Shown: positions 25,996 through 34,998, counted from the first letter of the stretch. The stretch: 64,000 bases of DNA from Pseudoxanthomonas jiangsuensis (GCF_010093185.1 NZ_PDWL01000001.1:124001-188000); one strand, 5' to 3'. The notes: generated by a model from the letters alone, not told the origin. A program made the numbers and translations.

Positions 25996-26859
25996 ATGAA
26001 GATCGCGCCCATGCCGCCCCTGGTGAAGATCCGCTCCGAACGCGACCAGATGTCGGCGATCGAACGCCGCATCGCCGATTTCATCCTCGACAACGCCCAC
26101 CTGCTGCGCGACTACTCCTCGCAGCAGCTGGCCAGCGCGCTGGGCATCAGCCAGTCCTCGGTGGTCAAGTTCAGCCAGAAGTTCGGCTTCCGCGGCTACC
26201 CGGACCTGAAGTACAGCATCGGCCAGGCGGTGGCGCGCAACGGCGCCGACGCCCCGGCCCAGGCCCTGCCCGAGGCCGGCGGCGACGCCTACAGCCGGCT
26301 GGAGGACGGCCTGCGCCGGAGCAAGGCCGCGGCCGAGGAGGAGACCCGCCTGCTCAACCCGCGCGAGCGGATCGAGGCGATCGTCGGCCTGGTCGACGGC
26401 GCCGGCAAGGTGTTCGTCTGCGGCCTGGGCGACGATGGCCTGTTCGCGCGCGAGTTCGCCATGCGCCTGTCGCTGCTGGGCGTGCTCACCGTGCACCACG
26501 CCGACCCGATCCTGATGATGGCCAACCTCTCGGCCGCGCGCCCCGGCGACGTCCTGCTGGTGTTCTCCGAGTTCGGCCAGCTGCCGGAGCTGTCGCAGAT
26601 CAGCCGCCAGTTCCAGGCCTGCGAAGGCAAGGTGGTGTCGATCACCCGGCACACCGCCAACCCGCTGCGCGCGCACGCCGACGCGGCCCTGGTGGTGTCG
26701 GCGCACGACCCGGCGCCGCACATCGAGCAGCTGCTGTACCGCTCCTCCCTGCAGTACCTGCTCGACTTCCTGTTCGTGCTGCTGTGCCAGGCCAACCCGG
26801 AAAGGCACCGGCAGCTGGGCGTCAACCTCGAACGCATCCGGCACCTGCTGGACAGCTGA
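25996..26859 (+). CDS. MurR/RpiR-family transcriptional regulator
   Basis: A 287-residue regulator with an N-terminal HTH_6 domain (residues about 5-80; YSSQQLASALGISQSSVVKFSQKFGFRGYPDLK) and a C-terminal SIS domain (about 115-250; KVFVCGLGDDGLFAREFAMRL and VLLVFSEFGQLPELSQ). SIS domains of this family bind phosphosugars such as MurNAc-6-phosphate, but here the ligand loop may differ. It probably controls both divergent arms of the locus; the half-site cluster at 23316-23358 is the best candidate operator. It begins 29 bases after the epimerase stop. Confidence 0.9.
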   Translation: MKIAPMPPLVKIRSERDQMSAIERRIADFILDNAHLLRDYSSQQLASALGISQSSVVKFSQKFGFRGYPDLKYSIGQAVARNGADAPAQALPEAGGDAYSRLEDGLRRSKAAAEEETRLLNPRERIEAIVGLVDGAGKVFVCGLGDDGLFAREFAMRLSLLGVLTVHHADPILMMANLSAARPGDVLLVFSEFGQLPELSQISRQFQACEGKVVSITRHTANPLRAHADAALVVSAHDPAPHIEQLLYRSSLQYLLDFLFVLLCQANPERHRQLGVNLERIRHLLDS

Positions 26860-26872
26860 CCGGAGCCTGCCG

Positions 26873-27733
26873 ATGGCGTCGCCGCACCACCGCCTTTCCC
26901 GCCATGGCCTGCACGCGCCGCGACCGCGGTGGCTGCGGCTCGCCGCCCGGCTTTCGCTGGCCGCCACCGCCACGCTCGCCGGCACCCTGGCCGCGGCCCC
27001 GGCCACCGGCCCCTTGCACGATGCCCGGCAGCTGGTGGTCGTGGTCACGTCCGACTGGGACGCCAGCCAGGGACGCCTGCACCGGCTGCAGCGCTCGGGC
27101 GAGACCGCGCCGTGGATCGAGCTGGCGTCCTTCGAGGTCGGCATCGGCCGCCAGGGCAGCGCCTGGGGCAGCGGCCTGCATCCGGCCGGCGATGAGGACC
27201 GCGGCCCGCGCAAGCGCGAGGGCGACGGCCGCAGCCCGGCCGGGGTGTTCGCGCTCGGCCCGGCCTTCGGCTATGCCGCGCAGGCCGACAGCGGCCTGCC
27301 CTACCTGCCGATGCAGGCCAGCCACTGGTGCATGGACGTGCCCGCCTCGCCGCTCTACAACCGGATCGTCGATGCGCGCGAGGTCGGCGCGGCGGCGGTG
27401 GCCGGTTCCAGCGAGCCGATGCGCCTGGACCTGCACAAGGACGGCGACCCGCGCTATCGCCTGGGCTTCGTGATCGAGCACAACCCCGGCAACGTGGCCG
27501 GGGACGGCAGCTGCATCTTCGCCCACCTGCGGCGCCGGCCCGGCGAGACCACCGCCGGCTGCACCGCGATGGACGAGGCCGACATGCAGGCCCTGCTGGC
27601 CTGGCTGGATCCGGCGCGGCAGCCGCGCTTCGTGCTGCTGCCGGAAGCCCAGTACCGGCGCCTGGCCGGTGCCTGGGGCCTGCCGCCGCTGCTGCCGGCC
27701 GCCGACACCGCCGCCGCGGAGCCGGCGCCATGA
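26873..27733 (+). CDS. Exported YkuD-type (L,D-transpeptidase-like) protein
   Basis: A 286-residue protein with a signal segment ending about TLAAAPA (residues 36-44). GDGRSPAGVFAL (117-128) is the usual GDxRTPxG-type motif. Catalytic-site features are SCIFAHLRRRP (His218) and TTAGCTAM (Cys230), fitting the HX(n)GC pattern of YkuD domains. It lacks a LysM or other wall-binding domain. Members form 3-3 cross-links or cleave stem peptides; some act as L,D-carboxypeptidases. It is coupled to the symporter gene by ATGA overlap (27730-27733) and sits 13 bases after the regulator gene. Confidence 0.8.
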   Translation: MASPHHRLSRHGLHAPRPRWLRLAARLSLAATATLAGTLAAAPATGPLHDARQLVVVVTSDWDASQGRLHRLQRSGETAPWIELASFEVGIGRQGSAWGSGLHPAGDEDRGPRKREGDGRSPAGVFALGPAFGYAAQADSGLPYLPMQASHWCMDVPASPLYNRIVDAREVGAAAVAGSSEPMRLDLHKDGDPRYRLGFVIEHNPGNVAGDGSCIFAHLRRRPGETTAGCTAMDEADMQALLAWLDPARQPRFVLLPEAQYRRLAGAWGLPPLLPAADTAAAEPAP

Positions 27734-28998
27734 GGTGGCCCGGCGCCACCGCGCGCGTATTGCTGGCGCTGACCGCCGGCGCGGTCCTCGGCCTGGCCCT
27801 GGCCCACTGGCATCCGCAGGCCGCCGCGACCGCCGCCGGCATCGCCCAGCCGATCGGCCGGCTGTGGCTGAGCGCCCTGCAGATGACTGTGGTCCCGCTG
27901 GTGCTGGCGCTGGTGGTGCTGGGCGTGGCAAACGCCTCCGACGCCGCCGCCTCCGGCCGGGTGGCGCGGCGGGCGATGCTGGTGTTCGTGGCGATGCTGT
28001 CGCTGTTCGCCGGCTACGCCGCGCTGGTGGCGCCGGCCCTGCTGTCGCTGGTGCCGCGCGATCCGCAACTGGCCGCGACCCTGCAGGGCAGCCAGGCCGC
28101 GGTCGAGGCCGGCGCCGCGCCCTCGCTGGCGCAGTGGATCGGCGGCGCGATCCCGTCCAACGCGGTGATGGCCGCCGCCCAGGGCGCGATGCTGCCGCTG
28201 GTGGTGTTCGCCCTGTTCTTCGGCTTCGCCCTGACCCGGGTCGAGGCCGAGCGCCGCGCCCAGGTGATCGGCCTGTGCCACGCCGTGGCCGACACCATGA
28301 TCGTGATCGTGCGCTGGGTGCTGCTGGCCGCCCCTCTGGGCGTGTTCGCGCTGATGCTGGCGGTGTGCGCCCAGGCCGGGCTGGGCGTGGTCGGCGCCCT
28401 GGCCGGCTACATCGTCCTGCAGTGCGGGATGTACCTGGGCGCGACCGCGCTGTGCTACGCGCTGGTGGCGGTATTCGCCGGGCGCTCGCCGCTGGCTTTC
28501 GCCAAGGCCGTACTGCCGGTGCAGGTGGTGGCGGCTAGCACCCAGTCCTCGCTGGCCACCCTGCCGGCGATGCTGGAGGCCGCGCGCGACCGCCTGCACC
28601 TGCCGCGGCCGGTGGCCGCGCTGGTGCTGCCGATGGCGGTGACCCTGTTCCGGATCACCAGCCCGGTGCAGTACGTGGTCGCCGCCGCGTTCGTGGCCTG
28701 GGCCTACGGGATCGAGCTGACCGCGGTGCAGCTGGCCGCGGGCGCGGCGCTGGCGGTGGTGATCAGCCTGGGCTCGATCGGCCTGCCCGGCCAGGTCAGC
28801 TTCATGGCCACGGTCATGCCGGTGACCCAGTCGATGGGCCTGCCGGTGGAACCGCTGGGCCTGCTGCTGGCGGTGGACACCATCCCCGACGTGTTCGCCA
28901 CCACCGGCAACGTCACCGGCGACCTCGCCGCGACCGCGATCGTGGCCCGGCGCAGCACCGACGCCGGCGACGCTTCCACCCCGCCCGCCACCGACTGA
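27730..28998 (+). CDS. Dicarboxylate/amino-acid:cation symporter (DAACS family)
   Basis: A 422-residue inner-membrane transporter of the sodium/proton-glutamate symporter type. About eight hydrophobic helices are visible. Characteristic segments are TVVPLVLALVVLGV in the first third, the Ser-rich hairpin VVAASTQSSLATLPAML (about 260-276), and SIGLPGQVSFMA (about 350-361) in the transport core. Substrates of the family are glutamate, aspartate, dicarboxylates or neutral amino acids. In this operon it may import D/L-Glu, Ala or small stem-peptide products, which is inference. Last gene of the plus-strand operon. Confidence 0.88.
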   Translation: MRWPGATARVLLALTAGAVLGLALAHWHPQAAATAAGIAQPIGRLWLSALQMTVVPLVLALVVLGVANASDAAASGRVARRAMLVFVAMLSLFAGYAALVAPALLSLVPRDPQLAATLQGSQAAVEAGAAPSLAQWIGGAIPSNAVMAAAQGAMLPLVVFALFFGFALTRVEAERRAQVIGLCHAVADTMIVIVRWVLLAAPLGVFALMLAVCAQAGLGVVGALAGYIVLQCGMYLGATALCYALVAVFAGRSPLAFAKAVLPVQVVAASTQSSLATLPAMLEAARDRLHLPRPVAALVLPMAVTLFRITSPVQYVVAAAFVAWAYGIELTAVQLAAGAALAVVISLGSIGLPGQVSFMATVMPVTQSMGLPVEPLGLLLAVDTIPDVFATTGNVTGDLAATAIVARRSTDAGDASTPPATD

Positions 28999-29088
28999 AC
29001 GCGGCCCGCGCGCGCTCACGCCCGGGTCACCGCCGCCGCGGAAGATTGGCCTCGTCCCCGCCGCGGTCCGGCGGGCAGGAGCCCGACC

Positions 29089-29586
29089 ATGAAGCACCGG
29101 CGCATCTACGCCAGCCCCAACCTCGCCGCCGCCCAGGCCGCGCTCGGCGCCGCCCGCGACACCGGGATCGACCCGGACGACCTGTCGCTGATCGCCCGCT
29201 CGGACATCGAGATGGACGCGGTCCCCGACAACCTGCGCGAAGCCCACACCGACATGGTGCCGGCCGCCCTGCGCGGCGCGGCCGGCGGCGGCGCGGTCGG
29301 CCTGGTCGCCGGCCTGGTCGCCGTCGCCGTCCCGCCGCTGGGCATCACCCTGGCCGGTGCCGGCCTGATGGCCGCGGTCGGCGCCCTGGTCGGCAGCTGG
29401 TCCTCGGCCCTGGTCGGCGCCACCGTGCCCGACCCGGTTCGGCGCCAGTTCGAGGATGCGATCCAGGCCGGGCAGATCCTGCTGGTGGTCGATGCCGAGG
29501 AACCGGCGCTGGACGCGGCCGAAGCGGCGGTCCTGCGCGCCGGCGCCACGCCACTGCCCTACGAGGCGCCCAGCGCGGTCAGCTGA
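29089..29586 (+). CDS. Stress-type protein with Gly/Ala-rich membrane hairpin
   Basis: A 165-residue protein. The cytosolic N-terminal part (KHRRIYASPNLAAAQAALGAARDTGIDPDDLSLIAR) resembles the fold of YflT/DUF1269-like stress proteins. A hydrophobic Gly/Ala-rich double segment follows (about 60-105), and a C-terminal domain VRRQFEDAIQAGQILLVVDAEE ends it. The pair of helices probably inserts in the inner membrane. Function unknown. The ATG at 29089 follows GCAGGAGCC, a good ribosome binding site. Monocistronic. Confidence 0.7.
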   Translation: MKHRRIYASPNLAAAQAALGAARDTGIDPDDLSLIARSDIEMDAVPDNLREAHTDMVPAALRGAAGGGAVGLVAGLVAVAVPPLGITLAGAGLMAAVGALVGSWSSALVGATVPDPVRRQFEDAIQAGQILLVVDAEEPALDAAEAAVLRAGATPLPYEAPSAVS

Positions 29587-29733
29587 GCGTCCGGGGCACG
29601 CCGGCGATTGCCACTGCGGTCGCCCTGCGCCCTTGCCGTCTTAACGGGATTTGAGCAAGCGGCTGGTTACGGTGGCCAGGCAAGCCACCGGCTTCACCCG
29701 AAGTTCCCCTCAGTCGACAGCGAGGAGGCAAGG

Positions 29734-30045
29734 ATGGGCAGTCAACAGCACGGCAGCGACGCGACCGGTTCCGCCCCGGCGGATCCTTTTCCCGACAGCG
29801 ACTACTGGCGCGACCGGCTCGCGCGCGAGCCCTACTACCGCCACGGCGAAGACTACGACGACTACGCCGCCGCTTACGAGGCCGGCTGGCTGGCCCGGCG
29901 ACGACGACCGGACAGCGATTTCGCCGCCCAGGAAGCGCGCGTCCGCCACGAATGGGAAGCCACCAAGGGCGTGTCCCGGCTGCAGTGGGAGCGCGCCCGG
30001 CACGCCGCCCTGCGGGCGTGGGAGCGGGCCGCGGACGAGCCTTAG
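29734..30045 (+). CDS. Small stress-type protein related to the repeat protein at 49252
   Basis: A 103-residue hydrophilic acidic/aromatic protein: DYWRDRLAREPYYRHGEDYD, DYAAAYEAGW, then ATKGVSRLQWERARHAALRAWERA. The same order of motifs (WRD...Y..Y...DY..AY..G, then G.S.LxWxxAxxAxRxAW) occurs, with a duplicated unit, in the glycine-zipper protein at 49252-50034, so the two are paralogues. GAGGAGGCAAGG precedes the ATG. The last bases overlap the stop of the convergent GH3 gene (shared TTAG at 30042-30045). Function unknown. Confidence 0.7.
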   Translation: MGSQQHGSDATGSAPADPFPDSDYWRDRLAREPYYRHGEDYDDYAAAYEAGWLARRRRPDSDFAAQEARVRHEWEATKGVSRLQWERARHAALRAWERAADEP

Positions 30046-32249
30046 CCGCGGGCGGCATCCTGCGGCGGCAGCAGCTCGAAGCGCGCCGGCGCGCCGGCCA
30101 CGGAGGATGGCGCGATCCATACGTCGAACGCGCCCGGCTCCGCGCCGTGGCTGACGTCGGCACGGGTGAAGGCCAGCTGGGCCCGCGACAGGGCGAACAC
30201 CACCTCGCGCGATTCCCCCGGCTGCAGCTCCAGCTTGCGGAAGCCCTTCAGCTCCCGCACCGGCCGCACGCGGCTGCCGACCCGGTCGTGCAGGTACAGC
30301 TGCACCACCTCCTCGACCGCACGCGTGCCTGCGTTGCGCACCGTCGCCCGCACCTCCAGGGTGCCGTCCCAGTCCAGCACCGGTGCGGACACCGCGGTGG
30401 GTCCGTACTCGATCCGCGCATAGCCCAGGCCATGGCCGAACGGATACAAGGCCGTGTTCGGATGCTCGCGCCAGCGCGCCTTGAACTCCGACATCTCCGG
30501 CGTCTCCGGACGCCCGGTGCGCGGATGGTTGTAGAAGAACGGCTGCTGCCCCGAATCGTGCGGGAAGCTGACCGGCAGCCGCGCCGATGGGCTGTAGCCG
30601 CCGTACACCACGTCGGCCACCGCATGCCCGGTCTGGCTGCCGAGGAACCAGGTCACCAGGATCGCCGCCGCATCGCGCACCGCGCCTTCCAGCGCCAGCG
30701 CCCGGCCGTTGCGCAACAGGACCACCACCGGCGTGCCGGTCGCCGCCACCGCCTCGGCCAGGGCCTGCTGCGCCGGCGGGATCACGATCCGGGTGCGCGA
30801 CTGCGCCTCGCCGCTGTAGCGCTGCGGCTCGCCGACCGCCAGCAGGACCACGTCGGCCGCGCGCGCGGCCGCCACCGCCGCTTCGATCCCGCCTTCCAGC
30901 GGCGCTTCGAGCCCGCAGCCGTCGACCACCTCCAGGGTGCTGCCGGCGGGCAGGCCGGCGCGCAGGCCTTCTTCCAGGGTGACGTAGCGCGTCTTGTCGC
31001 CGAACAGGGTCCAGCAGCCCTCGATGTTGTCGCGGTCGCGCACGAACGGGCCGATCGCGGCGATCCGCTGGCCGCCGCGCAGGGGCAGCACGTCGGCCTC
31101 GTTCCTGAGCAGGACGATCGAGCGCCGCGCCGCATCGCGCGCCAGCGCTTCGTGCGCCGGCAGCTGCGAGACGTCGGACTCGCGCGCCGGATCAAGCGAC
31201 CGGTAGGGATCGTCGAACAGGCCGACCGCCGCCTTCAGCTCCAGCACCCGCCGCACCGCCGCGTCCAGCGCGGCCATCGGCACCTGCCCGGACTCGACCA
31301 GCGCCGGCAGGTGCGCGGCGTAGAAGCCGCTCTGCATGCTCATGTCCATGCCGGCGGAGAACGCGCGCAGGGTCGCGTCGCGGTCGTCGGCGGCGTAGCC
31401 GTGCGCGACCAGTTCCATGTCGGCGGTGTAGTCGGACACCACCACCCCGGGGAAGCCCCACTGCTCGCGCAGCAGCCCGGTCAGCAGCGCGTGGTTGGCA
31501 CTGGCCGGCACCCCGTTGATGTCGTTGAACGCGGTCATCACCGCCAGCGCGCCGGCGTCGAGCGCGGCCTTGAACGGCGGCAGATGGACGTCGCGCAGGG
31601 TGCCCTCGGCGATCTCGACGTAGTTGTATTCCATGCCCGCGGCCACCGCGCCGTAGCCGACGAAGTGCTTGGGGGTGGCCAGCAAGGAATCGGCCGCGCG
31701 CAGGTCCGCGCCCTGGAAGCCGCGCACCCGCGCGGCGGCGAAGGCGCAGCCGAGGAAGGTGTCCTCGCCGGCGCCCTCGGCGCCGCGGCCCCAGCGCTGG
31801 TCGCGGGCGATGTCCACCGCCGGCGCGTAGGTCCAGTGGATGCCGGCGGCGGTGGCCTCGATCGCAGTGGCGCGCGCGGTGCGGTACGCCAGTTCCGGCT
31901 CGAAGCTGGCCGCCTCGCCCAGCGGGATCGGGAACACCGTGCGCATGCCGTGGATCACGTCGGCGGCCAGGATCACCGGGATCCCGAGCCGGCTCTCCTC
32001 CACCGCCACCCGCTGGATCTCGCGCCCCTGCGCCGCGCCGACGCCGTTGAACAGCGAACCCACGCGCCCGGCGCGCACCTGCTCCAGCACTTCGCCGGCG
32101 TTGCGCACGTTGTTCTCGGGATTCACGTCGGGCGCGAACGGCCGCACCATGTCGGCGAACACGCCCAGTTGGCCGACCTTCTCCTCCACGGTCATGCGCG
32201 CGAGCAGGGATTCGACGCGCGGGTCGGCGGGCTTCGCGGCGTTGGGCAT
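30042..32249 (-). CDS. bglX: GH3-family beta-glucosidase
   Basis: A 735-residue glycoside hydrolase family 3 enzyme. The N-terminal TIM barrel carries KHFVGYG (K194-H195) and nucleophile D273 in VVVSDYTADMEL. An alpha/beta sandwich domain (about 370-560, IVLLRNEADVLPL) and a C-terminal fibronectin-III-like domain (PFGHGLGYARIEY then VRNAGTRAVEEVVQLYL) follow. It should release glucose or related sugars from beta-linked oligosaccharides. The ATG at 32249 (MPNAAKPADPRVESLLARM) gives no signal peptide, so it may be cytoplasmic; a longer in-frame start at 32369 also lacks one. Monocistronic. Confidence 0.92.
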   Translation of the reverse strand: MPNAAKPADPRVESLLARMTVEEKVGQLGVFADMVRPFAPDVNPENNVRNAGEVLEQVRAGRVGSLFNGVGAAQGREIQRVAVEESRLGIPVILAADVIHGMRTVFPIPLGEAASFEPELAYRTARATAIEATAAGIHWTYAPAVDIARDQRWGRGAEGAGEDTFLGCAFAAARVRGFQGADLRAADSLLATPKHFVGYGAVAAGMEYNYVEIAEGTLRDVHLPPFKAALDAGALAVMTAFNDINGVPASANHALLTGLLREQWGFPGVVVSDYTADMELVAHGYAADDRDATLRAFSAGMDMSMQSGFYAAHLPALVESGQVPMAALDAAVRRVLELKAAVGLFDDPYRSLDPARESDVSQLPAHEALARDAARRSIVLLRNEADVLPLRGGQRIAAIGPFVRDRDNIEGCWTLFGDKTRYVTLEEGLRAGLPAGSTLEVVDGCGLEAPLEGGIEAAVAAARAADVVLLAVGEPQRYSGEAQSRTRIVIPPAQQALAEAVAATGTPVVVLLRNGRALALEGAVRDAAAILVTWFLGSQTGHAVADVVYGGYSPSARLPVSFPHDSGQQPFFYNHPRTGRPETPEMSEFKARWREHPNTALYPFGHGLGYARIEYGPTAVSAPVLDWDGTLEVRATVRNAGTRAVEEVVQLYLHDRVGSRVRPVRELKGFRKLELQPGESREVVFALSRAQLAFTRADVSHGAEPGAFDVWIAPSSVAGAPARFELLPPQDAARG

Positions 32250-32376
32250 CGTTCCGTGGCGTGGGCGGGGAATGGCCACCGATTCTAGCGGAGGCATGGC
32301 CCGGCCAGCAGCGCCCGTGGATGTGGATGCGGTTGTAACGTTCCAGTTCGACGCGTGCGGGACACGCACGAGAAAG

Positions 32377-32402
32377 CGGCGCGGAGCCGAAGCCCCGCGC
32401 CG
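32377..32402 (-). terminator. Probable terminator of the BON-domain gene
   Basis: CGGCGCGG (32377-32384) pairs with CCGCGCCG (32395-32402), with GC inside the loop able to pair further. On the minus strand it is followed by CTTTCTCG. It lies 49 bases past the BON gene stop. Confidence 0.55.
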
Positions 32403-32450
32403 CCCGGTGCCCCGTCGTCACTCCGGGGCGCCATCAAGCGACCGCGTCGA

Positions 32451-32792
32451 TCAGTTGGCCGACACGACCAGCTTGGAGGCGTCGACCTTGGACACGCCCT
32501 CCACGGCCGCGGCGATCCGCTTGGCCTTGTCGATCTGGGCCTGGCTGCTGGCGGTGCCGGTCAGGAACACCACGCCGTTGACCGTATCGACCTCGATCTT
32601 GGTGCCGGACACGTCGTTGTCGGCGAGCAGGCTGGACTTGACCTTGGTGGTGATCCAGGTATCGCCGACCGGCTGCGCCGATTCGGCCTCGGCCGCGGTC
32701 TTCTTCTCCGGCTTGTCCTCGTTGGCCAGCGCCGCGCCGGAGAACATGAAGGCGGCCAGGGCGGCGGCGAGGATCGAAACGTTCTTGCGCAT
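32451..32792 (-). CDS. Periplasmic BON-domain (OsmY-like) protein
   Basis: A 113-residue protein with a signal peptide (MRKNVSILAAALAAFMFSGAALA), a charged Lys/Glu linker and a single BON domain. The BON domain covers DTWITTKVKSSLLADNDVSG, KIEVDTVNGVVFLTGTASS and AKRIAAAVEGVSKVDASKL. BON domains bind phospholipid membranes; OsmY-type proteins respond to osmotic stress and act as periplasmic chaperones. E. coli OsmY has two domains, this one has one. GGAGCAC sits before the ATG. Monocistronic with its own terminator. Confidence 0.88.
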   Translation of the reverse strand: MRKNVSILAAALAAFMFSGAALANEDKPEKKTAAEAESAQPVGDTWITTKVKSSLLADNDVSGTKIEVDTVNGVVFLTGTASSQAQIDKAKRIAAAVEGVSKVDASKLVVSAN

Positions 32793-32995
32793 GGTCGTGC
32801 TCCTTGCGGTGGGTGTGGGCGCAGTGTTGGCCGCCGCGCGTACAGCAGCGGTGAATGCCGGCGTGAAGGTTGTGCAGGATTCAGCGCGATGAGAGGCGCT
32901 TCACGCGCGCGGCATCCGGCGGATGCACGGCCCGCCATGCAACGGTTGCCCGTACGCGTCGGCCCGCGTGTAATGCCGGGCCACAGGAGATGCCC

Positions 32996-34039
32996 ATGAC
33001 TGACACCCTCGACGTCGCCCTGCTCGGCTACGGCCTGGCCGGCCGCGTGTTCCATGCGCCGCTGATCGCCGCCACGCCAGGCCTGCGCCTGCACACCGTG
33101 GTCTCCAGCGACCCGGGCAAGGTCGCTGCCGATCATCCGCGGGCGCGGGTCGTGGCCGATCCGGCGCAGGCCTTCGCCGATCCGGCGATCGCGCTGGTGG
33201 TGGTGGCCACCCCCAACCACACCCATGCCCCGCTGGCGCTGGCCGCGCTGGCCGCCGGCAAGCACGTGGTGGTGGACAAGTCCTTCGCCCTCGACGTCGC
33301 CGAGGCCGAAGCCATGACCGAGGCGTCCCGCCGCGCCGGTCGCGTCCTGTCGGTGTTCCACAACCGCCGCTGGGACGCCGACTTCCTCGCCCTGCGCGCC
33401 CTGCTCGACGCCGGCGCCCTGGGCGAGGTGGCCGAGCTGCACTCCCATTTCGACCGCTTCCGCCCGCAGGTGCCCGACCGCTGGCGCGACCGCGCCGGCC
33501 CCGGCGCCGGCCTGTGGTACGACCTCGGCCCGCACCTGGCCGACCAGGCGCTGCAGCTGTTCGGCCCGCCGCTGGCGGTGCAGGCCGACCTGGCCTGCCA
33601 GCGCGAGAACGCCTCGGCTCCCGACTACTTCCACGTCCAGCTGCGCTACCCGCGGCTGCGGGTGCTGCTGCATGCCGGCTCGCTGGTGCCCGGCCACGGC
33701 CTGCGCTTCGCCGTGCACGGCAGTGGCGGCAGCTGGACCAAGCATGGCCTGGACCCGCAGGAGGACGCCCTGCGCGGCGCAGCTGCGCCCGTCGGCCCCG
33801 GCTGGGGCCTGGACCCGCGGCCCGGCATCCTGCTGCAGCCCGATCCCGACGGCAGGGTGCGCGAAGTCCCGTCACCCACCCCGCGCGGCGACTATCCCGC
33901 CTACTACGCCAAGCTGCGCGACGCGATCCTGCACGGCGCCCCGCCCCCGGTCACCCCGGAGGAAGCGCTGCTGACGATGCGCCTGATCGAAACCGGCATC
34001 GCCAGCCACGAACAGCGGCGGGAGCTGCCGTTCGCCTGA
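32996..34039 (+). CDS. Gfo/Idh/MocA-family NAD(P)-dependent oxidoreductase
   Basis: A 347-residue oxidoreductase. The Rossmann motif is ALLGYGLAGRVFHAPLI (residues 8-24). The family motif appears as KHVVVDKSFAL (usual EKP replaced by DKS). A C-terminal catalytic half carries FHNRRWDADFL and WYDLGPHLADQALQLFG, the latter with the active-site D/H arrangement. It resembles E. coli YdgJ-type enzymes that act on sugars or inositol derivatives; the substrate is unknown. ACAGGAG eight bases before the ATG at 32996 decides the start over an ATG six bases earlier. It is convergent with the gnd-type gene. Confidence 0.88.
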   Translation: MTDTLDVALLGYGLAGRVFHAPLIAATPGLRLHTVVSSDPGKVAADHPRARVVADPAQAFADPAIALVVVATPNHTHAPLALAALAAGKHVVVDKSFALDVAEAEAMTEASRRAGRVLSVFHNRRWDADFLALRALLDAGALGEVAELHSHFDRFRPQVPDRWRDRAGPGAGLWYDLGPHLADQALQLFGPPLAVQADLACQRENASAPDYFHVQLRYPRLRVLLHAGSLVPGHGLRFAVHGSGGSWTKHGLDPQEDALRGAAAPVGPGWGLDPRPGILLQPDPDGRVREVPSPTPRGDYPAYYAKLRDAILHGAPPPVTPEEALLTMRLIETGIASHEQRRELPFA

Positions 34040-34092
34040 AGTTGCCAGCCAAACCCGAGGCTTGTGCCGTTGCTACGGACAGCGCGTGAAGG

Positions 34093-34998
34093 TCACCCGC
34101 GCTTCACCCCGTGCCCGCCGAAACGGTCGCGCAGGGCCGCCAGCATCTTGTCGGCGAATGAATCCTTCTCGCGCGAACGCAGGCGTTCCAGCAACGACAG
34201 CGTGATCACCGGCGCCGAGACGTCCAGCTCGATCGCCTCGGCCACCGTCCAGCGGCCCTCGCCCGAATCGGCCACGTACGGCGCGATCCCCTCCAGCCCC
34301 GGATTCTCCTGCAAGGCCTCCGCGCCCAGGTCCAGCAGCCACGAACGGACCACGCTGCCGTGCCGCCAGATCTCCGCCAGCTGGGCCACGTCCAGCGCCA
34401 GCGACTCCTTGCGCTGCAGGATCGCGAAGCCCTCGGCGTAGGCCTGCATCATCCCGTACTCGATCCCGTTGTGGATCATCTTGGCGAAGTGGCCGGCACC
34501 GCTCGGACCCACATGGCCCCAGCCGCGGTCCGGCGCCGGCGCCAGCGCCTGGAACAGCGGCGCCAGCCGCGCCGCCGCCGCCGCATCGCCGCCGACCATC
34601 AGGCTGTAGCCCTCGGCCAGGCCCCAGATCCCGCCGCTGGTGCCGCAGTCCAGGAAGTCGATCCCGTCCTGGCGGCAGGCAGCCGCACGGCGCTGGCTGT
34701 CCTGGTAGCGCGAATTGCCGCCGTCGACCACCGCATCGCCGGGCTGCAGCAAGGGCCGCAAGGCCTCCAGGGTCGCATCCACCGGCGCGCCAGCCGGCAC
34801 CATCAGCCACAGCACCCGCGGCGCCGGCAAAGCGGCCACCAGCGCCTCCAGCGATTGCGCCGTCTCCAGGCCATCGGCCTGGAGCGCCTCGCGCGCCGCC
34901 GGGCCCGGATCGAAACCGACCACGCGGTGTCCGCCCTGGTGCAGGCGCCGGGCCATGTTCGCGCCCATCCGCCCCAGTCCGATCATGCCGATGTCCAT
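34093..34998 (-). CDS. gnd: 6-phosphogluconate dehydrogenase (decarboxylating), short type
   Basis: A 301-residue enzyme of the short GndA/YqeC-like type. Rossmann start MDIGMIGLGRMGANMARRL; substrate motifs are DGGNSRYQDSQRR, DCGTSGGIWGL and GHFAKMIHNGIEYGMMQAYAEGF, with the catalytic Lys in GHFAKMIHNGIEY. It oxidises 6-phosphogluconate to ribulose-5-phosphate and CO2, often with NAD rather than NADP in this subgroup (family knowledge). The ATG at 34996-34998 starts the Rossmann fold directly. It is divergent from the diguanylate cyclase gene. Confidence 0.92.
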   Translation of the reverse strand: MDIGMIGLGRMGANMARRLHQGGHRVVGFDPGPAAREALQADGLETAQSLEALVAALPAPRVLWLMVPAGAPVDATLEALRPLLQPGDAVVDGGNSRYQDSQRRAAACRQDGIDFLDCGTSGGIWGLAEGYSLMVGGDAAAAARLAPLFQALAPAPDRGWGHVGPSGAGHFAKMIHNGIEYGMMQAYAEGFAILQRKESLALDVAQLAEIWRHGSVVRSWLLDLGAEALQENPGLEGIAPYVADSGEGRWTVAEAIELDVSAPVITLSLLERLRSREKDSFADKMLAALRDRFGGHGVKRG

